Of a stretch of 64,000 nucleotides of DNA, positions 54,851 through 64,000 are shown piece after piece; the stretch's first letter is position 1, and the number at the start of each line of letters is the position of its first letter. Made by a program: the position numbers and the translations under genes. The stretch is from Flammeovirga sp. SJP92 (lineage in GTDB: Bacteria > Bacteroidota > Bacteroidia > Cytophagales > Flammeovirgaceae): contig NZ_LQAQ01000120.1 of the NCBI RefSeq assembly GCF_001583495.1, positions 1-64,000 on the forward strand. Reading direction: 5' to 3'. The notes beneath the pieces were generated by a model. It saw nothing but the letters and a program-made list of their open reading frames with translations. It was not told the origin of the DNA and did not search any database.

Positions 54851-56572
54851 ATGAATGCTTTAAAGAAGATATTAATCGTACAATTGATAGCAGGGATGTT
54901 TGGACTAACATCATGTAATCATGATGAGTTTTTAAATCGAAAAAACCCTAATGCTATCACAGAAGCAACATTCTGGGAAACAGAATCAGATGCTGAAGCG
55001 GCACTAACTACTGTGTATGCTGCCTTACAATACCAATCAATCAGTGGTGGTCATTTAACTTATGAAATGATCAGAAGTGATTTAGGTGGAACAAATGACT
55101 GGGTAAAACATTTCCCTTACACTGAATTTATTATTCCAGACAACAGTTTACCAGTTTTCAACAAGTGGGCTGAGTGTTACAATGGTATTTTCAGAGCCAA
55201 TCAGGTGATTGATAATATCCCAACAATGGATCAGCTTTCTGAAGAAAGAAAAGAAGAAATCTTAGCAGAAGCACGTTTCTTAAGAGCATTCTTCTACTTT
55301 GAAGTAGCACATACTTTTGGTGGTGGTGTGATCAAAACATCTTCAAAAATTACAGATCATAATGTTCCTTTCTCAACGATTGTTGAAGTAACAAGCCAAG
55401 TAATTTTACCAGATTTGGAATATGCAATTGAGCGGCTTCCTTTGACAAGACCTGAGACGTTGTTAGGTAAAGCAACTTGGGGAATGGCAACTACTTTATT
55501 AGGTAAAGTTTACTTGTACAACAAAGAGTGGACAAAAGCAGCAACAGAGTTCAAAAAAGTAATTGACTCAGGTTTGTATCAGTTAGCTTCTAACTATGCT
55601 GAAAACTTCAGACATGATGTAATTTATAACTCAGAGTCAATCATGGAAGTGCCATTTGATGGTTCAATCAACTCAGGTGCTCAAGATGCAAGTATTGTAG
55701 ATGATGGTCCTAACAATGCCGGTGGTGAATCTTCAAAACTAGCACGTTGGTATGGTCCTTACTCACTTGGAGGATGGCAAGCAATGTTGCCTACTTACTG
55801 GGCACACGAACTATTAGTATCAGATTCAGTTGCAGGTTCTAATGCACATTCATCAAGATACACGGCTACTATAGCAGGTAGAGATGCTGAAGGTTTATAC
55901 TACAACAAGCCAGCTTCAGAATTGAAAGCGGATGTTCCAAGAAGATGGGGATTTGGTGAATCATCATATGTGAAAAAATACGCTAACTGGTATCATTTGG
56001 ATGTTGAAGATCCAGAAAACAGATCATCAATTCACTACAAACACATGAGATTGTCAGATGTATACTTAATGTATGCTGAGGCAGTGCTAGAAGGTGAAAG
56101 TAACATCAATACAGCGATCGAATACATTGACAAAGTAAGATCTCGTGCAGGTGTAGTTACATTGCAAGAGTACATCAACAATGACGGTGGTATTCCTCAA
56201 TTGCACGTTTCTCAAGTATTGTATGGCGCAAGAACAATTGTACCAGCTACTTTAGAAAACGTTAGAACTCACCTTCGTATGGTAGAACGTCCAACAGAGT
56301 TGGCATTCGAAAATTCAAGATGGAGAGACTTAGTAAGATGGGGTATTATCAAAGACGTGTTCACAAGTCACCACAATGATGAGGACTTAAGAATCGAAAT
56401 CTTCGATAGATTAAGTGACGAACTAGGAGAAGCTCCTCCTCCAGTAGCACCACTTTACATTGAAGCTAGAATCCGTCCTGACTTTGTCAACAACTGGAAC
56501 TTCTATAGTTCTGACAAGCACGACTACTTCCCAATTCCAGCTGCAGAAGTTCAAGCTAACGACGCAATCTAA
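54851..56572 (+). CDS. SusD/RagB-like surface lipoprotein
   Basis: 573 residues. Lipoprotein leader LIAGMFGLTSC, then the SusD helical core (AEARFLRAFFYFEVAHTFGG, TPR-like helices, LLGKVYLYNKEWTKAATEFKKV) and the C-terminal RagB block (MRLSDVYLMYAEAVLE, RRWGFGES, ENSRWRDLVRWGI, YFPIP). It binds substrate at the cell surface and caps the SusC barrel. The next gene starts 14 bases downstream. Confidence 0.96.
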   Translation: MNALKKILIVQLIAGMFGLTSCNHDEFLNRKNPNAITEATFWETESDAEAALTTVYAALQYQSISGGHLTYEMIRSDLGGTNDWVKHFPYTEFIIPDNSLPVFNKWAECYNGIFRANQVIDNIPTMDQLSEERKEEILAEARFLRAFFYFEVAHTFGGGVIKTSSKITDHNVPFSTIVEVTSQVILPDLEYAIERLPLTRPETLLGKATWGMATTLLGKVYLYNKEWTKAATEFKKVIDSGLYQLASNYAENFRHDVIYNSESIMEVPFDGSINSGAQDASIVDDGPNNAGGESSKLARWYGPYSLGGWQAMLPTYWAHELLVSDSVAGSNAHSSRYTATIAGRDAEGLYYNKPASELKADVPRRWGFGESSYVKKYANWYHLDVEDPENRSSIHYKHMRLSDVYLMYAEAVLEGESNINTAIEYIDKVRSRAGVVTLQEYINNDGGIPQLHVSQVLYGARTIVPATLENVRTHLRMVERPTELAFENSRWRDLVRWGIIKDVFTSHHNDEDLRIEIFDRLSDELGEAPPPVAPLYIEARIRPDFVNNWNFYSSDKHDYFPIPAAEVQANDAI

Positions 56573-56586
56573 AAAAGAGATCAATC

Positions 56587-58200
56587 ATGACAAATTTGAA
56601 TTATATAAAATTATTCATCCTTTCATCACTTGCCCTTTTAATGGGGGCATGTGGTGAGGAGTTGAACAATCCGACCGTAAATACACCAAGTCATAGTGTA
56701 CTTAGAATTTCACAAGCTTCTAATGAAAATACCATCAACATCAATCAGCATATTGATTTTGCAGATGTATCACAAGGTATTGAAAGCAGACAATGGGTTT
56801 TCCCTGATGAAGATGTTACATTAGAAGGTAATCCTCAAGATGCTCAAGTAAGAGGTACTTTCCACAAAGCAGGTTCTTATGATGTAACCTTAAGTCAAGT
56901 TTTTAAAAACAACGCTTTTGTAGGTTCTGAAACTGTAGCAAGAGAAACAAACAAAATTGATACAACAATTGTAGTAACTGTTCTTCCTGCAGTACAATTG
57001 ACAGAGATCAAAGCCAATATTTTAATGGCTGATGGAACACTTGGAGAAGCAGTTTCTATGGAACCAGCAACACCAACAGAAATTCCTTTCGGCAGTGTAT
57101 TACGTTTTACTTATGATGCCATCGGTAATCCAAATGAAATTCGCGGTGAGTTACACGGTGCTGAATTAGTAGCTGAGGATCCTGTGAATAATACGTTTGA
57201 CGTGAAGTACGTGACTTTGGATAAAGTATACAGTTTTGCTCCAGTATTCGTAAGAACACAACCAATGAGCCAAGACACTTTAGTAGTGGTTGACTTTGTG
57301 AAATGTGTTAGATCAGATGAGCCATTAGTATTAGAAGCGGTAACTGCAGATGAGGACAAGAAAATCAACTTGGTGTATTCAAGAGGTTTGAATGCGAACT
57401 CTCCAAAAGCTTCAGATTACAGCGTAACAATCAAAACTGCTAAAGGTGCTACATTAACACCAGAAATCACTTCAGCTTTTGTAAGCCCGGATAACCCTAG
57501 TAATTTAATTTTAGAAATTGGTGAAGAGTTAGTTTACAGTGATGATGCAGTGACAGTGACTTACACAGGTAATTCATTAGAATCTCAAGATGCGGCATTA
57601 GCTCCAGAATTTACGGATGAGGTATTGACTGGATCAGAAGAAGATTTATTAAAAACATCTAACTATGATTATGGTTATGAGAACTCTTCTATGGAATACA
57701 AAGGTGCAGATCCAGCATGGTTAGGTAATGTTGTTCCTGATGTATTGGAGCAATCTACTGAGCAAATGTCAGAAGGCAGCCATAGTTTGAAAGTATCTAT
57801 TCCTGCAGCAACTGATTCTAGAGCAGTGATGCCATCAGCAATTCAGACTTATCTGAATGGAGTATTACACAAGTTCTCTTTCACAGAAAATGAAAATAAC
57901 AAACTAAGATTACAGTTTGATATTTATATCGAAAACAATGGAGGTGCTAGACATCCTAACGCTACATTCGATTCGAACATCCGTTTCCACTTAAGTAATA
58001 AGGGTTCTGATTGGCAAGAAATTGCACATGGTTTTGCAAATTCAGATGAAGGAAAGTGGTTGACATTCACAAATGTAATCGATGTGAAAAACGTAATCAA
58101 TGAATACAACTTGATTATGAAAATTGTAAACACAGGTAGCGAGCCAGCTGTTTTATACATTGATAATTTAAGATTGAAAAGATTCTATCCTAGACCATAG
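56587..58200 (+). CDS. SusE/F-position surface lipoprotein with PKD-like and binding domains
   Basis: 537 residues. Lipoprotein leader LALLMGACGEE. An N-terminal PKD-like fold (SRQWVFPDEDVTLEGN, GTFHKAGSYDVTLSQVF) is followed by two Ig-like segments (KKINLVYSRGLNANSP, VTVTYTGNSL) and a C-terminal jelly-roll resembling carbohydrate-binding modules (YDYGYENSSMEY, RLQFDIYIENNG, NLIMKIVNTG, LYIDNLRLKRF). It takes the place of SusE/SusF next to susCD and probably binds the galactan at the cell surface. No catalytic motif is visible. Sequence family not recognised beyond the folds. Confidence 0.8.
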   Translation: MTNLNYIKLFILSSLALLMGACGEELNNPTVNTPSHSVLRISQASNENTININQHIDFADVSQGIESRQWVFPDEDVTLEGNPQDAQVRGTFHKAGSYDVTLSQVFKNNAFVGSETVARETNKIDTTIVVTVLPAVQLTEIKANILMADGTLGEAVSMEPATPTEIPFGSVLRFTYDAIGNPNEIRGELHGAELVAEDPVNNTFDVKYVTLDKVYSFAPVFVRTQPMSQDTLVVVDFVKCVRSDEPLVLEAVTADEDKKINLVYSRGLNANSPKASDYSVTIKTAKGATLTPEITSAFVSPDNPSNLILEIGEELVYSDDAVTVTYTGNSLESQDAALAPEFTDEVLTGSEEDLLKTSNYDYGYENSSMEYKGADPAWLGNVVPDVLEQSTEQMSEGSHSLKVSIPAATDSRAVMPSAIQTYLNGVLHKFSFTENENNKLRLQFDIYIENNGGARHPNATFDSNIRFHLSNKGSDWQEIAHGFANSDEGKWLTFTNVIDVKNVINEYNLIMKIVNTGSEPAVLYIDNLRLKRFYPRP

Positions 58201-58264
58201 GTTAATGTAAAGGGATAAATTAAAAGGGAAGAAAAACGATTTCTTCTCTTAAGATAAAAGTCAA

Positions 58265-58310
58265 GAGGTTAGAAGCTTAAGGTACTTCTTTAAGTTTCTA
58301 ACCTCATTTT
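58265..58310 (+). terminator. Terminator of the susCD-lipoprotein operon
   Basis: 16-bp arms GAGGTTAGAAGCTTAA and TTAAGTTTCTAACCTC (one G-U pair), with a 9-base loop, then ATTTTG. It lies 65 bases past the lipoprotein stop. Confidence 0.75.
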
Positions 58311-58425
58311 GTGTATTACATTTGTAATTTTAGTATATGAGGCGTCAAAATTTTCCATTTTAGGTTGTGATGAAATTAATAAACTCATATTCTGAAAGGG
58401 TACTTTAAACCCAAAGAGGTATTGT

Positions 58426-58438
58426 AAACATGCTCTTA
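58426..58438 (+). repeat. AAACATGCTCTTA short dispersed repeat
   Basis: Exact 13-base match to 6324-6336 and 12095-12107. It stands alone in intergenic DNA between the lipoprotein gene and the second GH16 gene. Confidence 0.5.
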
Positions 58439-58812
58439 ATGTTTGACTTAACATGTGGATATAGATTGACATAAGGCACTTTATAATAAATATTATAGCT
58501 TCTTTTTCACTATTAAAAATAAGTTAAAAACCTGCTATAAGGTGGTAAATATTAAGAAGTTGAACATCATTCTAACTTCTAAATTGTCAACGAAATAAAT
58601 TATTTACTTGATGCATAAGAGTTAGGTTGGAACATTACTATTGAAGGTGAAAAAGTTTTTTTGATAAATTATTGAAAGAGTGGAATTACTCTCTTTTATC
58701 TTTTCTAACAACACATATTTTGAAGGAAGATTTTTTCTCTGAAAAAGTATTTCCAACAAACTTAAGATAGTACCAGCGTATCGTTATGCATTATTAACTC
58801 TTGATTAAAATA

Positions 58813-61119
58813 ATGAAACACTTAAATTTGGACTATTCCAGAGCTATGAAACTACTACTCTCATTGGTGGTTTTTGTGCTGATTTCTGGTCGAACATTTG
58901 CACAGCAGCCTACCAAAACTTCCGACCCTTCAGATGTATGGGAAATCAGATGGAGTGCATCTGATGAATTTAATGGAGACAACCCCGACTGGTCAAAATG
59001 GATCAAAACCGGCAATCTACCTAATACCACTGCGTGGAAATGGGACAACGACAGCAACGTAAAAATTGAAAATGGTGTAGCGGCATTGACTATGCGCCAG
59101 AACCCAAACAATGCTTCAGATGGTGGAACTTATTTCAAATCAGGAATTTTGAAATCCTACCAAACTTTTACTTATGGTTACTATGAAGCAAAAATCAAAG
59201 GAGCTGATATTGGAGAAGGGGTTTGCCCATCTTTCTGGCTTTTTTCCAACTTTGATTATTCTGTTGGAAATGGTAAAACGGTTTACAGTGAAATTGATGT
59301 AGTAGAACTACAACAATTTGACTGGTATGAAGGTCACCAAGACGATATCTATGATATGGACCACAATCTTCATGCAGTCGTTATGCAAAATGGAACAGGT
59401 GTCTGGAGAAGACCAAAACAACACCCTGAAGAGCAGTTGAACAAATTCAGAGCACCATGGGACCCTACAAAGGATTATCATATCTATGGTTGTGAGGTCA
59501 ACGAAACAGAAATTATATGGTATGTTGATGGTAATGAAGTAGCAAGAAAACCTAATACCTACTGGTATAGACCAATGAACGTAACGTTGTCATTGGGATT
59601 AAGAAAGCCATTTGTGGAGTTCTATAACAATAGAAATAATGCAGTGAATCCAGAAACAGACCCTGATGCAAAAGCAAAATTGCCAGGAATGCCAACTACA
59701 ATGTATGTTGAATATGTGAGAGTTTGGGAAAAATCAACGACTACACCGCCTCCCTCTATCGGAGTAGGAGAAATCGGAAACCCAAGTTTTGAAGAAGGTG
59801 ATTTATCCTACTGGACAGCAAGTATTGGAATCAATGAGGTGGTTACAAATACAAAATCTTCAGGTTCATACGGAGCAAGAATCAGCAATGGTAATGTAGC
59901 TCAAGTGATCACTTTGGCTGCTAATACTACTTATACAATTGCTGTAGATGGTAAAGTGGGTTCAAATGGTACAACTGCCTTTTTAGGACTGACGAATGCA
60001 GTGACTGGAGATTTTATTACAAATCAGGAATTTTCATCTACTTCGTTTGAAAATAAGAGCATTACGGTAACTACAGGTGCTTCAGAGCAAAAATATAGAG
60101 TATGGTATTACTCCTCAGGAGAAGCATTTTGTGACAATTTCACGATTGGAACAGGAAGCAACCCGCCAACAGATACACCTGTGAATGGAGTTTCTTTAAA
60201 TAAAAACTCTTCATCAATTGGCATTGGAGAAACGGTTCAATTAACTGCATCAGTTTCACCTTCTAATGCAACAGATAAAACGGTAACTTGGTCTACTGCC
60301 AATGCATCAGTAGCTACCGTATCCAATGGAATAGTTTCTGGTGTAGGTGCTGGTACTACAAAAATTACTGTAACTACAAGAGATGGCAATTTTAAGGCTG
60401 AATGCAACATCACAGTTACTTCAGGTAGTAGCGGAGGAAGTGGAGACTTACCTTCAGCAGGAAACACTATCTGGTTACAGACATTATCAGATGATTATGT
60501 GACAGTCAATACTGGTCAAGGAACAGCATTGCAAGCTACAAAATCATCTGTTTCAAGTCTTGAAGAGTTTACAGTATTAGATGCAAATGGGTATTATGCC
60601 TTGAAGTCAGTGGCAACAGGAAAATATGTGACTGTGGCTTCAAACAATACGGTGAAATGTGGAGCAACGGGTATTTTTGAAAGACAGAAATTCACTTTTG
60701 AATTAACTTCTGACGATTACCTTATTCTTAAAGGGAAAATCAATGGTCAATACATCAGCGTAAATGCTTCCAATGCATTAGAAGCCAATCAATCTAATGC
60801 TTCAAACGCAACGAAATTTATATGGGGAGGTTCTTCTTCTGCAAGAAGGAGTACAGTTGAACAATTGAACCTTGAAAAAGAAATAAAAGTCTATCCTAAC
60901 CCTTACAAGTTTGGTAATTTATACATTCAACTTAACGAAGTGAAAAGCGGTACACTTCGAATTTTTGATGTAGGGGGAAGAGAGTTCATCAACAAGAAAT
61001 TCAATGAGGTAAATCAAATAGTTCTTAAACAAGATGAATTGATGAATCACAATGGTTTATTAATTTTCCAGATTGTCACAAAAGATGGCACAACTACAAC
61101 ACGGACGATTTGTAATTAA
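58813..61119 (+). CDS. Multidomain GH16, kappa-carrageenase-like, T9SS-secreted
   Basis: 768 residues from the ATG at 58813; the ATG at 58846 (MKLLLSLVVFVLISGRTFAQ) gives a more usual signal peptide and may be the true start. GH16 domain ([26 protein letters not shown]) with E160-I-D162-V-V-E165 ([11 protein letters not shown]). A CBM-like jelly roll (GNPSFEEGDLSYWTA) follows, then a Big_2 Ig domain (VSLNKNSSSIGIGETVQLTA), a fascin/ricin-type beta-trefoil (about 555-675) and a T9SS tail (KVYPNPYKFGNLYIQL). The extra modules suggest binding to intact algal wall. It is likely a surface or extracellular endo-enzyme complementing the smaller GH16 at 46332. Confidence 0.9.
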   Translation: MKHLNLDYSRAMKLLLSLVVFVLISGRTFAQQPTKTSDPSDVWEIRWSASDEFNGDNPDWSKWIKTGNLPNTTAWKWDNDSNVKIENGVAALTMRQNPNNASDGGTYFKSGILKSYQTFTYGYYEAKIKGADIGEGVCPSFWLFSNFDYSVGNGKTVYSEIDVVELQQFDWYEGHQDDIYDMDHNLHAVVMQNGTGVWRRPKQHPEEQLNKFRAPWDPTKDYHIYGCEVNETEIIWYVDGNEVARKPNTYWYRPMNVTLSLGLRKPFVEFYNNRNNAVNPETDPDAKAKLPGMPTTMYVEYVRVWEKSTTTPPPSIGVGEIGNPSFEEGDLSYWTASIGINEVVTNTKSSGSYGARISNGNVAQVITLAANTTYTIAVDGKVGSNGTTAFLGLTNAVTGDFITNQEFSSTSFENKSITVTTGASEQKYRVWYYSSGEAFCDNFTIGTGSNPPTDTPVNGVSLNKNSSSIGIGETVQLTASVSPSNATDKTVTWSTANASVATVSNGIVSGVGAGTTKITVTTRDGNFKAECNITVTSGSSGGSGDLPSAGNTIWLQTLSDDYVTVNTGQGTALQATKSSVSSLEEFTVLDANGYYALKSVATGKYVTVASNNTVKCGATGIFERQKFTFELTSDDYLILKGKINGQYISVNASNALEANQSNASNATKFIWGGSSSARRSTVEQLNLEKEIKVYPNPYKFGNLYIQLNEVKSGTLRIFDVGGREFINKKFNEVNQIVLKQDELMNHNGLLIFQIVTKDGTTTTRTICN

Positions 61120-61501
61120 CACACTTTAGTGGGGCATGTGTAGAACGAATTAACTATGAGATGGTGTTTTATACTTGCCCAGGGGCTGGCTGTATGGCCA
61201 GCCTTTTTTGTGTAGAAAAAATGATATAATAAAGATTTTGTGAGCTAACTTTTCGATAACGTTTTATAGCCTGTTTTAATATAAAACTGTGATTATGAAT
61301 TTCTACTTTACCCTTTCCTCCCTGCCTTTCTTCAGCAAGGGCTTATGCTAATTTTTTACCGAGAATGGATAATTTTTAAGAATTCATTCAGATCCATAGT
61401 CTCTAATTTTACAATATGATCAAAGACTTGTATTTGAGAACAGTACAGGTGCTGATCAATCAAGCTAATTACTCAAAAAAAGGTTTAAGACTATATATTA
61501 A
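61120..61501. other. Intergenic region before GH127
   Basis: 382 bases. Apart from the terminator at 61184-61209 and TAATTTTACAATA (61403-61415, a near match to the TTTTACACT motif), nothing was recognised. Confidence 0.5.
61184..61209 (+). terminator. Rho-independent terminator after multidomain GH16
   Basis: GGCTGGC pairs with GCCAGCC around TGTATG, followed by six T. A strong GC stem in AT-rich surroundings. Confidence 0.9.
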
Positions 61502-63529
61502 ATGAAAAAATTATTTGTAATGGCTTGTGCTGCCCTGATGACTCAGGTTGGTGTAGCACAGGATAGAGGCGTATTAGGGCAGGCAAATACCCCTAATGTA
61601 GAATTGAAGAGTATCAATTTAGGTGACTGTAAGTGGACAGAAGGTTTCTGGGCAGATAAATTTGAAGTGGCAGAAACATCGATGGTGCCTTATATGGGTG
61701 AAGTGTTGACTGGTGATGTGGGACATGCTTTGAATAACTTCAAAATTGCGGCAGGATTGAAAGAAGGAAAGCACCAAGGAATGCACTGGCATGATGGTGA
61801 TTTCTATAAGTGGATTGAAGCATCTATGTATGTGTATGCTCAAAATGGAGATAAAGCACTTTTAGAAGAAATTGATGGTTACATCAAAATCATTGGAGAT
61901 GCTCAAGAGGAAGACGGTTACATCCAGACACAAGTACAGTTGAGATCAAATGTGGACCGTTATGAAAACCGTAAGTATCATGAGATGTATAACACGGGTC
62001 ACTTGTTGACTTCAGCATGTATACATCATAGAGTTACTGGTCAGTCTAATTTCTTGGATATTGCGGTTAAGCACGCTGACTTCTTATACAAAACATTCAA
62101 TACGGATGATCCAAGATATGGTCGTTTTGGTTTCAACCAAACGCAGATCATGGGATTAGTAGAGATGTACAGAACTACAGGAAATAAGAATTATTTAGAT
62201 CTCGCAGAGCGATTTATTAATAATAGAGGCAAATATGAAGTAGAGGAGACTCCAGAAACACAAGGTTATCCTATCGGTGATATGGTGCAGGAAAGAGTGC
62301 CATTGAGAGAGTCTGATGAGGCAGTTGGACATGCAGTGTTGGCATTGTACTACTATGCAGGTGCAGCGGATGTAGCAGCTGAAACAGGTGAAAAGGCTTT
62401 AGTTGATGCATTGGACAGACTTTGGGATAACGTAACGAACAAGAAAATGTATGTTACTGGAGCAGTTGGACAAGCGCATTATGGAGCATCAACAAACCGT
62501 GATAAGATTGAAGAAGGTTTTATTGATGCTTACATGATGCCAAACATGACTGCTTACAATGAAACTTGTGCGAATGTTTGTAACTCAATGTTCTCTTACA
62601 GAATGTTAGGATTACATGGTGAGTCAAAATACGCTGATATCATGGAATTGGTATTGTACAACAGTGGTCTTTCAGGTATTTCTTTAGAAGGAAAAGATTA
62701 TTTCTATTCAAATCCTTTAAGAATGGTTCACGGTTCAAGAGATTACTCTAAACATAATACAGAAACTCCAGAAAGAGAACCTTACTTAGAGTGCTTCTGC
62801 TGTCCTCCAAACATTGTTCGTACTATTGCAAAATCAGCAAACTGGGCGTATAGTTTATCAAAAGATGGTGTTGCTGTTAACCTTTACGGTAGTAACAGAT
62901 TAGATACAAAATTGACAGATGGTTCTCAAATTATTTTGAACCAAGTGACAAACTACCCTTGGGAAGGTACCGTGAATATCACTGTTGAAAAAGCAAAAAA
63001 ACAACCGTTTGATGTGATGCTTAGAATTCCAAAATGGGCAGTAGGTTCTTCATTGAAAGTTAACAATGAAGCAGTAGATGTAAAAGTGGTAGAAGGAGAG
63101 TTTGCAACAATCAATAGAAAATGGAAGAAAGGTGATATCATCACTTTAGATATGCCAATGGAAGTGCAATTAGTGGAAGCAAATCCATTAGTTGAGGAAG
63201 CAAGAAATCAAGTGGCAGTGAAGAGAGGGCCAATCGTATATTGTGTTGAAACTCCGGATCTTCCAAAAGATACGAACATCTTAGATGTGTATTTCAAAGG
63301 TGGAGCGCCATTAAAAGTAACTTATAACAAAGATTTATTAGGAGGTGTTGCAACAGTTGAAGCGCCAATCTTAATCAGAAAAGATCAAGCAACGAAGGAC
63401 ATGTATTCAACAGTGGATGTGCCAAAGTTTGAAGAATCATCGATTCAACTTGTGCCTTATTTCACTTGGAACAACAGAGGCAAGGCTGAAATGACAGTAT
63501 TTATGCCAGTAATCTGGAACAACTTATAA
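61502..63529 (+). CDS. GH127-family glycoside hydrolase (putative 3,6-anhydro-D-galactosidase)
   Basis: 675 residues. Signal peptide (FVMACAALMTQVGVAQ), an alpha/alpha-barrel (GMHWHDGDFYKWIEASMYVY, DGYIQTQVQL, HEMYNTGHLLTSACIHH) and the GH127 zinc-thiolate site: E354 and C356 (YNETCANVC) with C433 and C434 (ECFCCPPNIVRT). C-terminal beta domains follow. Family enzymes include beta-L-arabinofuranosidases, and GH127 members in Zobellia's carrageenan regulon release 3,6-anhydro-D-galactose. With two kappa-carrageenase-like GH16 proteins and GH2 in this locus, the anhydrogalactosidase reading is favoured. A sugar-transporter gene begins 50 bases downstream. Confidence 0.9.
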   Translation: MKKLFVMACAALMTQVGVAQDRGVLGQANTPNVELKSINLGDCKWTEGFWADKFEVAETSMVPYMGEVLTGDVGHALNNFKIAAGLKEGKHQGMHWHDGDFYKWIEASMYVYAQNGDKALLEEIDGYIKIIGDAQEEDGYIQTQVQLRSNVDRYENRKYHEMYNTGHLLTSACIHHRVTGQSNFLDIAVKHADFLYKTFNTDDPRYGRFGFNQTQIMGLVEMYRTTGNKNYLDLAERFINNRGKYEVEETPETQGYPIGDMVQERVPLRESDEAVGHAVLALYYYAGAADVAAETGEKALVDALDRLWDNVTNKKMYVTGAVGQAHYGASTNRDKIEEGFIDAYMMPNMTAYNETCANVCNSMFSYRMLGLHGESKYADIMELVLYNSGLSGISLEGKDYFYSNPLRMVHGSRDYSKHNTETPEREPYLECFCCPPNIVRTIAKSANWAYSLSKDGVAVNLYGSNRLDTKLTDGSQIILNQVTNYPWEGTVNITVEKAKKQPFDVMLRIPKWAVGSSLKVNNEAVDVKVVEGEFATINRKWKKGDIITLDMPMEVQLVEANPLVEEARNQVAVKRGPIVYCVETPDLPKDTNILDVYFKGGAPLKVTYNKDLLGGVATVEAPILIRKDQATKDMYSTVDVPKFEESSIQLVPYFTWNNRGKAEMTVFMPVIWNNL

Positions 63530-63537
63530 AAATGTAC

Positions 63538-63559
63538 GGGTCGTCCTTAGTGGCGACCC
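63538..63559 (+). terminator. Hairpin between GH127 and the transporter
   Basis: GGGTCG pairs with CGACCC around a 10-base loop, followed by TTCTATT. The T-tract is weak, so it may attenuate more than terminate. Confidence 0.5.
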
Positions 63560-63579
63560 TTCTATTAACTAATAATCAA

Positions 63580-64000
63580 ATGGACATTTTTGCAATTTTT
63601 TTAATACTGTGTGCTAGTTTTTTTCAAGGGACATTTGGTCTTGGAATGAAGCACATTGCTCCTTTAAAATGGGAGAATTGGTGGTTGGTACATGCCACTA
63701 CTGCTATGATTGTGTTGCCAATTGGATGGGCATTGCTCGTTGAACCGAATACATTTTCAATCATAGGAGAAATTGATTCATCAGTACTTTTTATGGCCAT
63801 GTTATTTGGCTTTTTGTGGGGAATAGGAGGAATCCTTTTTGGCGTGAGTGTAGAATATACTGGAGTTAGTATCACATATGGAATTGTAATGGGATTGGCC
63901 GCTTCTATGGGGTCTTTAGTGCCTTTATTCCAGATGGAAACCCTTCCAGAAAATATGTCATTAGTACTGAGTGGTGTTGCTTTACTTTTAGTTGGTGTTG
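63580..64000 (+). CDS. RhaT-family sugar transporter, N-terminal part (runs off the right edge)
   Basis: From the ATG at 63580, 140 codons are open to the edge. The protein is hydrophobic, with about four or five TM segments, and follows the start of E. coli RhaT: GLGMKHIAPLKWENWWLVHA for FYAPFKKVKKWSWE, then LFGFLWGIGGILFGVSVEYTG and SITYGIVMGLAASMGSLVPL. RhaT is an L-rhamnose/H+ symporter of the DMT superfamily. Beside GH127 in a red-algal PUL the substrate is more likely a monosaccharide from the galactan, such as 3,6-anhydrogalactose or galactose; this is inference. Confidence 0.85.
   Translation, partial: MDIFAIFLILCASFFQGTFGLGMKHIAPLKWENWWLVHATTAMIVLPIGWALLVEPNTFSIIGEIDSSVLFMAMLFGFLWGIGGILFGVSVEYTGVSITYGIVMGLAASMGSLVPLFQMETLPENMSLVLSGVALLLVGV

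Larger units (their letters stand above)
58201..58812. other. Intergenic region before the second GH16 gene
   Basis: About 610 bases without a gene. It has a terminator at 58265-58310, one copy of AAACATGCTCTTA (58426-58438) and a T-rich promoter-like stretch with AAGATAG at 58764-58770. A 60-codon minus-strand frame at 58290-58472 has no features and overlaps the terminator. Confidence 0.5.

Overview
The window looks like chromosome of a marine, polysaccharide-degrading member of the Bacteroidota, most like Flammeovirga or a related Cytophagales genus. The signs are an AT-rich base composition, a SusC/SusD pair, type IX secretion (T9SS) C-terminal tails, a hybrid two-component sensor with an AraC output, and red-algal carbohydrate enzymes (GH16 with the EIDVVE motif, S1 sulfatases, GH2, GH127). 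The genus is an inference. I saw no rRNA, tRNA, CRISPR array or intact insertion sequence.

Layout. (1) 1-12 kb is a methyl-sugar and one-carbon region. A sulfatase runs off the left edge. A minus-strand set follows: class III zinc alcohol dehydrogenase, S-formylglutathione hydrolase-like esterase and an FdhF/YdeP molybdopterin oxidoreductase, with a divergent AraC regulator. After a repeat-rich stretch and a secreted calcineurin-like phosphoesterase comes a complete three-component cytochrome P450 system: P450, [2Fe-2S] ferredoxin and ferredoxin reductase. Such P450s demethylate 6-O-methyl-D-galactose and release formaldehyde, so the two gene sets can be read as one route: methyl sugar to galactose plus formaldehyde to formate to CO2. 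(2) 12-24.3 kb holds a very large secreted propeller-caspase protein and four tandem paralogous 7TM sensor histidine kinases, one apparently a pseudokinase, with no response regulator beside them. (3) 24.5-36 kb is an energy operon on the minus strand: a 1637-residue pyruvate:ferredoxin oxidoreductase with a fused ferredoxin, rnfCDGEA, a small Cys-rich membrane protein, a plant-type ferredoxin-NADP reductase and rnfB. A string of hairpins precedes rnfB. (4) 36.8-38.3 kb has three small genes. (5) 38.3-64 kb is a polysaccharide utilization locus, probably for carrageenan: a GH16-like lipoprotein with an altered active site, a hybrid two-component sensor, an AraC regulator, sulfatase, GH16, GH2, SusC, SusD, a SusE-position lipoprotein, a second multidomain GH16, GH127 and the start of a RhaT-type transporter.

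How the parts fit. Secreted GH16 enzymes and sulfatase would cut and desulfate the galactan. SusC/D would import the oligosaccharides. GH2 and GH127 would release galactose and 3,6-anhydro-D-galactose. The P450 system would remove 6-O-methyl groups, and the dehydrogenase, esterase and Mo-enzyme would clear the formaldehyde. A short motif, TTTTACACT, lies upstream of the dehydrogenase, the P450, the PUL sulfatase and the PUL regulators. It may mark a shared regulon or shared promoter architecture, but this rests only on inspection by eye.
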